A stretch of 64,000 nt of DNA, from contig NC_090177.1 in NCBI RefSeq assembly GCF_024679245.1, positions 20,597,950 through 20,661,949 of the forward strand, given 5' to 3'. This document shows, one piece after another, positions 57,829 through 64,000 of this stretch (positions are counted from its first letter, which is position 1; the number at the start of each line of letters is the position of its first letter). Source of the DNA: Pseudorasbora parva. Its lineage: Eukaryota > Chordata > Actinopteri > Cypriniformes > Gobionidae. The notes under the pieces were generated by a model. The model worked only from the letters and a program-made list of their open reading frames with translations, was not told where the DNA came from and did not search any database. The position numbers were made by a program, and so were the translations under genes.

Positions 57829-58004
57829 TTCTTAAACCTGTCCTGGTGTACCACCAGCTCTGCACATTCTGTATGTCTCCCTCAGCTATCAACTGAATCA
57901 GCTCATAAGTAGAGACTGCAAGACCTGAAATGGGTGTACCATAGGGAGACATATAAAATGTGCAGGGCTTGTGATACTCCAGTACAAGTTTGAGAACCAC
58001 TGAT
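57829..58004. repeat. Small TIR element (hAT-like MITE)
   Basis: GGTTCTTAAACCTGTCCTGG at the left mirrors GTACAAGTTTGAGAACCACT at the right. Confidence 0.65.
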
Positions 58005-58738
58005 TTAACCCATGCATGCTGATTTGCATTTATTCCCAGAACATGTGAAGCCAGGTTCAGAATTCTTGTTAATTTTATTGTTAGAGTTAAATATTACTGA
58101 GGGGATATCTCTTTTTTATCACTCAAGAAATAATAGAGGGAAATAATGTTAACAATCAGAAAAGCGTTTAATGTTTTTCAGAATAAAATGTGTGTGTATA
58201 CCATTGTCTCTTGTTTAGCTTTGGCTTTGTAGCCCACTATTGGCAAGTTTTTTTACTCAATGTTCAAGTTTATGTTTATGTTTCAAATCAGGTCTTTGTT
58301 TATTTTGTATTTTGTTAATGTTTTACTTGAAATAAACTTGCCTTCAGTGGACATCCGTTACAACACAGACAAACATTTTGTAAAAACCTATATATAACCC
58401 TATATAGACTAGTTGTTTTTGTTGTAAGTGATACTGAAGTGGAGAATTGTGGGTCAGAGGAAAAAAATGCTTTTAAAGTTATGCATTGTAGTTAAAATGT
58501 TGTCTTTCCACTAGTGTGAAAGAAGACCGGTTATAGAAGCAAATTAGCCCAAAAAACACTAAAACAAAGAAGGAAAAAACAACATGGTACAATAGTACAT
58601 ATTACAGTGGTGTGTCTTGATGGGCTGGTCCACTTGTGAGGCAAGATTTGAAAGTGGACAATAAACTCTGTTTTTGTTGTAATACATGATATCATGTTCT
58701 TATTGCCATATGTTAAAACAGATTTTCTTATGTTGTTT

Positions 58739-58805
58739 AGTTGCAGTGCTGTTTGACTTGGAGAAATTTGGAGACCATCATGATCCTTCTGACTCCTACA
58801 TCTGG
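58739..58805 (+). other. Exon-like segment, unassigned
   Basis: TTTAG acceptor and GTATGT donor surround an open 67-bp segment. By phase it could join the segment at 62126 but not give a recognised protein. Low confidence. Confidence 0.2.
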
Positions 58806-59564
58806 TATGTAGATTAATCACAGTGTTTGCAAAACAGTGTTACTTGTAATTTCTGCTCACTTCATAGCAAAAATAAGCGCTGTTTGTTATGTTTGAGATT
58901 GTTAATAATGAGTGGCACTAGCTGTGTTTCTGCAGTCAGTAATTGGCAAAAGATTGAAAGTAAAGTGTGGACTTCTTCATATACAGCTCTAGGTTGCACT
59001 TTAACTCTGTATCTTGAGCTGGATTTAAGCCCATTTTTCACTATTTATCCCCACAATAGTATTTTCTTAGTGGTTGTGCCTGTATGTCTGTTGTTGTTGT
59101 TTTTAAAGGGCTATCATTTTGTATGACTTATGATGGTTTTTGTACTGAAGTTGCTTATACTTTTTAACTTGCCTATTTACACTGAGGTTCAGTTATGCAA
59201 CTGAAATGATGGGCTTCCTACGAACAGTATTAGTGTTCTAGAAACAGATAATCATTAATCCTGTCAATCCGAGCTTCTGTCACATGGAGCAGAGGAACTA
59301 GACCTGCAAGAAGACCTGTGGTAGTGGCTATGCGGGGTCTTTTAGCAAAAGTTGATAGGGTCTTTGATGTTCCTGTCATTTGTAAAGATACACTGCCACA
59401 TCAAAAAAGAGGTATTTTCTTTGTATCAACTCCCTTTAGACTTTGGACTAAGTGCTAGCTCTTTCTCTAGGTAATATGTAATTTGAGCTTTCGCACTCTA
59501 TCTAGTTTTATTAAAAGGTCTGTAAACAGGAAGCTACTGTAATTCTGTATCTCACTTATCTTAA

Positions 59565-61462
59565 AGTGCCCCGATTATGCTATTTTACAGTATCCTTATT
59601 TTTATTTGGAGGTCTCCTACAATAGGTTTACATCCATCCATGTTCAAAAAAACACTTTCATTTTCTCATAATATTGCACATCACCTCACTTATCAAAAAG
59701 TCTGAAACAATTTGTTTTGAAGATTCAGTCTCTCGAAACCACAAGCCTACTGATTGGTCAGATGGTCAAGTCTTTTTGTCCTTTGTCTACTGATTACAAC
59801 ACTTGTCTGAAACTAATGGCCAATACTATATTTGAATTTCAACTCTGGAGGCTTCCTCCATCCTCAGCGATTGTACACACTGTAAGGACAGTAAAAATGG
59901 CATTAATTATTATATCTTCGAGTCAGGTGATGAAACATTGGAAGAGCTAATTGATCAACACAAACTTACATCACAAGAACAACTTGAGCATGACGTTTCT
60001 CAGTGGTAAGTGTTTGCACAGTTTACATTATGAGATGTAATTCCATTACATCAGCATTTACAAGTGTATTTCCATCAACAAGCCCATGTGTATATTTCTA
60101 ATTTATTGAAGTGCACATGTGGGAACTGTATCATTAATTGTATCAATAACAGTACATACAATAGCTGATCGAGCACTAACATGAATTATTTAATGTAACA
60201 TTAGAGTTTGTAAACCAAAATCTTGCTCCATCCTTTACTCAAGGTAGTAAGAATGATTAATTTGCATTCATTTACACAATTTTAGGTAATAGTGGGCCGA
60301 CAGCTGAAAAGCATAAATATTTCAGTAAGACAGTGGGTCTCATTCACTGAGCATGCATATACACAAATTTGAGCATGAATGTTTTCATGAACAAATCATG
60401 ATTCACCAAAAGCATATGTACTAAAATGTATTCTGAATGTGCTAAAAAATGAAGGAACAACTGAAACCACACTAAACAACTGAAACAACGCACTCTTTCT
60501 GTGCTGACTCGTGTTAAGAAGTTATATTTCATTTTAACACCATTATATATAAAATGAATAAATAATACCATATAATTTCATCTTAAATATACATTTTTAT
60601 CATATGCAGTGGAAGAGTAAGAAAAGCTGCGTTATAGCTTCAGCTGTATGGTTTCTCTGAATAACGCATGTTTACATGCTTGTACGGCTGGCTAATGAGA
60701 GGTCTGAAGTCTGGGTCTATATAAAAGGTGTTTAATGTGTTTGAACTGGTTTTGAGAATGACACTCTTGGCAGGATCGGGTGAGAGTGTGTTTGCAGAGA
60801 GCAGCATATAATTGACAAGTGATGAAAGGTTTAAAAGGATTATTTAAGATACTCCAAATTCATGAACATTAGAGTGAGATTAAGAATAAATTAATGTGCG
60901 GTCACACGTATTGTGAATTAGGCAAAGATTTTTCGTGAGAAGTTCTCCTGTGCGCACCAATGCAAAATAATCCATGAAATTATTAGTGAATGAGACCCAT
61001 TAACATGAGTTAGCTGATGCACTGGATGTAAACAATATGAACATGACAAAAAGCCAATACTGCTGTGGTCATTTTAACCATGGACTCTTTACATCCTCAT
61101 CACTTGGACATTTTTACAAAGAGAATTTGCTTTAGCAGCACAGAACACAGCATCTTCTCGACATGTCCACAACACAAACAAACTAGTGTTTGAGGGCGGG
61201 TCAACGATATTGTTTGCGGGCAGCCAATAAAGCCCACAGGGTGGCATTATCCACATTTGTTACATACAGGTACGTAAATATGTTATGGAAGTGAGACTGG
61301 AATTACTGACGACTCGTTTCGGCAGTTCAGAATGGATTCTTTCTTTTGGGGGACAATAGCTTTATTTGTCATGCACTTTGATCTTTAAAACTTTGCAGAC
61401 CTTTTACTTTCACAAACAGCTAAACTAAAAGGTAATATTTGAAAAAGCATAATGGGGGCACT
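59565..61462. mobile_element. TTAA-flanked TIR element, ~1.9 kb (AGTGCCCC ends)
   Basis: TTAA at 59561-59564 and 61463-61466 flanks AGTGCCCCGATTATGC and GCATAATGGGGGCACT. It is a longer relative of 11044-11471. It contains a nested element and no recognisable transposase. Confidence 0.75.
60333..60999. mobile_element. Nested foldback (GGGTCTCATTCACT ends)
   Basis: TGGGTCTCATTCACT (left) mirrors AGTGAATGAGACCCA (right). It lies inside the 59565-61462 element. Confidence 0.75.
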
Positions 61463-61689
61463 TTAATATAAGAACTATAAAAGAGGTAACTTTCATATTT
61501 TTCTACAACACTGCATGCCACATTTCATCATCAGTTAGTGCAATACTGGAGCATTTTGTGAGAGGCATTTTTGTTGAAATTTTTTACATATAATAGGCCT
61601 TTGTGATTTTAGTTTAAATCCTTTTTGCATATACATTTACTTTAAAAATGAAAAATTATTTGAGACACTAATTGGATGAACTATAATAG

Positions 61690-62010
61690 GTCTGTTTAAA
61701 CGTTGGGGGTCGGTATGTCTCTTATGCTTACCAAGGCTGCATTTATTTAATTAAACATACGGTTAAAACACAATGATATAATATTGGGAAATATTATTTT
61801 AATTTAAAATAATTATATTTCAATATATCATTTAAAATTAGATTTATTCAAGTGATGACAAAGCTGAGTTTTTAGCAGTCATTACTCCAGTCTTCACTAC
61901 CAATACAATCCATATTTACTTACTTTAAGCAGATTTATTAATTTAACGTTATGTTATTCTTAATAGATATCTCATATGCTTTAATAATCCTTACAGACTT
62001 CACAAAAAAA
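61690..62010. repeat. Degenerate copy of the 0.9-kb foldback family
   Basis: Contains CCAAGGCTGCATTTATTTAA, AAAGCTGAGTTTTTAGCAG and CCAGTCTTCA, like the arms at 2139 and 13504. Confidence 0.6.
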
Positions 62011-62207
62011 AAAAAAAAATTGAAACGAGAGGTCTAATTGCCTTAATATAAAAACAAACATCAAGCTCTATGGTGAATTATGTGTGTTGGCATGTGCTGT
62101 GTCTCATTGACTGTTTTCTTTCAGATGACGAGTCGCTTGAAATCGACTGGCTTTGGAATCACATCAAGTTCAGGTTACAAAACGCAATAGTAGGAACTCT
62201 TCCTTAA

Positions 62208-62456
62208 AGGTGAAGTGTGTAATTTACTCCTAGTTTAAAATGCAGAAACAGATAAGCCATTTCCCCCCCTAAAAATGTTAATACTATGGTTTTTGGCACT
62301 ATCAAAACATCACTCTGTTGGTTGAGCAGCCTGCTGTAGCAACATTGGCTCAACCAATGGTGTGAGTTTAGAGCAGAGCTATTTGATTTGCTGACCAGTG
62401 GCAGATGGGGGGGGTGTGTTTGTTTGGTAGTGACATGGAAATTACACACTTCACCT
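62208..62456. mobile_element. TTAA-flanked MITE (AGGTGAAGTGTGTAATTT ends)
   Basis: TTAA at 62204-62207 and 62457-62460 with 18-bp terminal inverted repeats that are essentially perfect. Confidence 0.85.
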
Positions 62457-62460
62457 TTAA

Positions 62461-63690
62461 ACCTTTTTAATGTCTTTGTGAATGCTATAGGCAAGATCTT
62501 TTGTATTACTGAGCTTAAAATATTTACACGTAATGTGCATGTGTTCTTGCATGCTTCCCTCACCTAGAAAAGCAGCACATGCCAAAGAATGAAAGTTGAC
62601 CTGCACAGTAAATTGCAGGGATTGTCTTGCATACAAATGTTTGTGTCTTTTGTCATGTATACATTTTTGCATAAATCTGCAAATGGGGGACTTGTCTTAT
62701 ATTTTTGATAAAATGTGACTAATAATAATGTGAATTTCTCTAGGAAAACACGCATTCAACCACTTGAGATTTTTTGTCCACTGGTTTGCTCCAACGAGTC
62801 CAAAGACTTCTTTGTGTTACTTCATTGAAAATCACAGCAGTGTTCCAGTGGCAAAACAGTTTTGGTCGCACTTAAGGAAAAACCCTAGGATTTTAAGTAT
62901 TTCTTGTTTATTTACCTGTTTTGAGAAAATTCACTGTTAATATTCTTTTACTTTTGTAGCACAATGTAAACATGTATAGCTATCAACTGTGGAGTTGATT
63001 ATTGATATATTTATAAAAATGCATGATTGCCAGTAGTTGTGGGTGTGAGCAAACCTAACTTGTTTTATAAAGACAGACATCTCATTATAAAAATGGTTAT
63101 GTCAGCCATTTTTAATACTCTCTCAATCAACTGATTGCTGACCATTTCTAAACAAGCAACACCAGAACTCTGACGTCGAATTCGGGTATGTGCCAAAACT
63201 GCTAGTGTACCTTAAAGGTTTAAAGATTTGTAAAAATGTTATGTAAATTTTCACTATTGTTTAAAGACTGTATTTGAACCAATTTTAGTGTAGTTTAAAC
63301 AACCTTTTTTCCAAAACTTTAGTTTCAGATTAGAGGGCTAATAGGTTGTAGATCAATGGGATGTTTGAATTGTAAATAAATCATAACTCCAGTAATGTTC
63401 TTTCCCAAACACACCTTTTTATTTTCTGTTGAAAATGTATAATTTGCTATGGTAATAGTGCGTTGTGGTTTTAGTGCACAGTCTTTTGAAATCCCATTTG
63501 GTTGTTTTGATCTTATCAAACATGTGAGCAAGAGTTTCTTTCATTTGGTAATGTCCTTTTTTTTTAAATTGCTGTCTAATTGAAATGACAAATATTGTTC
63601 AGTTCCCTCCCTCCTCCCATTACATAAATTATTTTATGAAAACGTTTTTAATTACAATGATTTCTTAACCTTATTTCAAAATTATAGCTT
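62461..63690. other. Intergenic, nothing recognised
   Basis: AT-rich. A short open stretch follows TTTCTCTAG at 62742-62828, but with no supporting partner. Confidence 0.4.
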
Positions 63691-63699
63691 AAAATTATA

Positions 63700-64000
63700 G
63701 TTAGCCTGACTGACTGGGGTGGTAGAGACTCAGGCAGAGCTGTTGAGTTGAAGACCCAGGGCAATACCACTGTACTGGAGGGCTGAGGCAGAACTGCAGG
63801 CTTGTGGGACTGAGGGGGAGATGGAGACTCGGCAGACAGTGGCAAAGACGTAGTGACGGACAACGGTGGAGCCGGAGGAAAGATCTTGGTGGCGCCAAAG
63901 GAGTGGCGGGACAAAACATAGCTAGAGGACCGGAACTAGGTGGTGCAACCAGGGTGATGACTGACCAAGGTGGAGCCGGAGGGATGAGGGAGCCTGGCAG
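63700..64000. repeat. GC-rich imperfect repeat at the right edge
   Basis: GGTGGAGCCGGAGG occurs at 63865-63878 and about 63970, within purine-rich sequence. Open frames on the minus strand are proline/serine-rich and low in complexity. It may be part of a dispersed element continuing past the window. Confidence 0.45.

Noticed and set aside
63648..63919. Proline/serine-rich minus-strand ORFs
   Set aside because: They are low-complexity products of a GC-rich imperfect repeat, without splice or domain support.
1..64000. CRISPR arrays, operons or bacterial regulatory sites
   Set aside because: The window is eukaryotic; no regularly spaced direct repeats or prokaryotic gene organisation was seen.

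Overview
The window reads as vertebrate nuclear DNA from a ray-finned fish, most likely a cyprinid (carp, minnow or zebrafish relative). The reasons are spliced genes with GT-AG introns, AT-rich intergenic DNA, many TTAA-flanked foldback MITEs starting with a GGGTTAGTTCACCC-like end, a 5S rRNA-derived SINE, a tRNA-derived SINE and a DIRS-like retroelement. The species call is inference; nothing here names it.

Region 1 (1-30,390) is the 3' half of the perlecan gene hspg2 on the + strand. I can place 31 exons, 1224 to the stop codon at 29416-29418. All splice phases agree and give 1,474 residues. In order they encode half an Ig domain, eight complete Ig domains, then domain V (endorepellin): LG1, EGF1, EGF2, LG2, EGF3, EGF4, LG3. 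The 5' part of the gene lies off the left edge. Introns are stuffed with foldback MITEs, two SINEs, split TA microsatellites and a three-deep nest of inverted-repeat elements.

Region 2 (30,390-43,380) has no host gene that I can support. It holds a decayed ~5.1-kb DIRS-like retroelement on the minus strand (31,792-36,870) with inverted terminal repeats and an internal complementary region, a large foldback element beside it, a Ty3/Gypsy integrase scrap, and several microsatellites.

Region 3 (43,390-50,070) is a second + strand gene, which I do not recognise by name. It appears to encode a secreted protein of about 560 residues made almost only of six WxxW-type (Mucin2_WxxW/CILP-like) cysteine-rich modules. 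Each module is split over two exons, and the modules are arranged as three A-B pairs. Some copies are nearly identical at DNA level, so the array is young or is being homogenised.

Region 4 (50,070-64,000) is mostly foldback and TIR elements, several nested. It has one possible promoter/first exon (about 51,100-51,400) and weak exon-like pieces (58,739-62,204) that I cannot assemble into a convincing gene. The right edge enters a GC-rich imperfect repeat.

Functionally, the two genes both make extracellular proteins: a basement-membrane proteoglycan and a probable mucin-/matrix-type secreted module array. I see no evidence that they work together.
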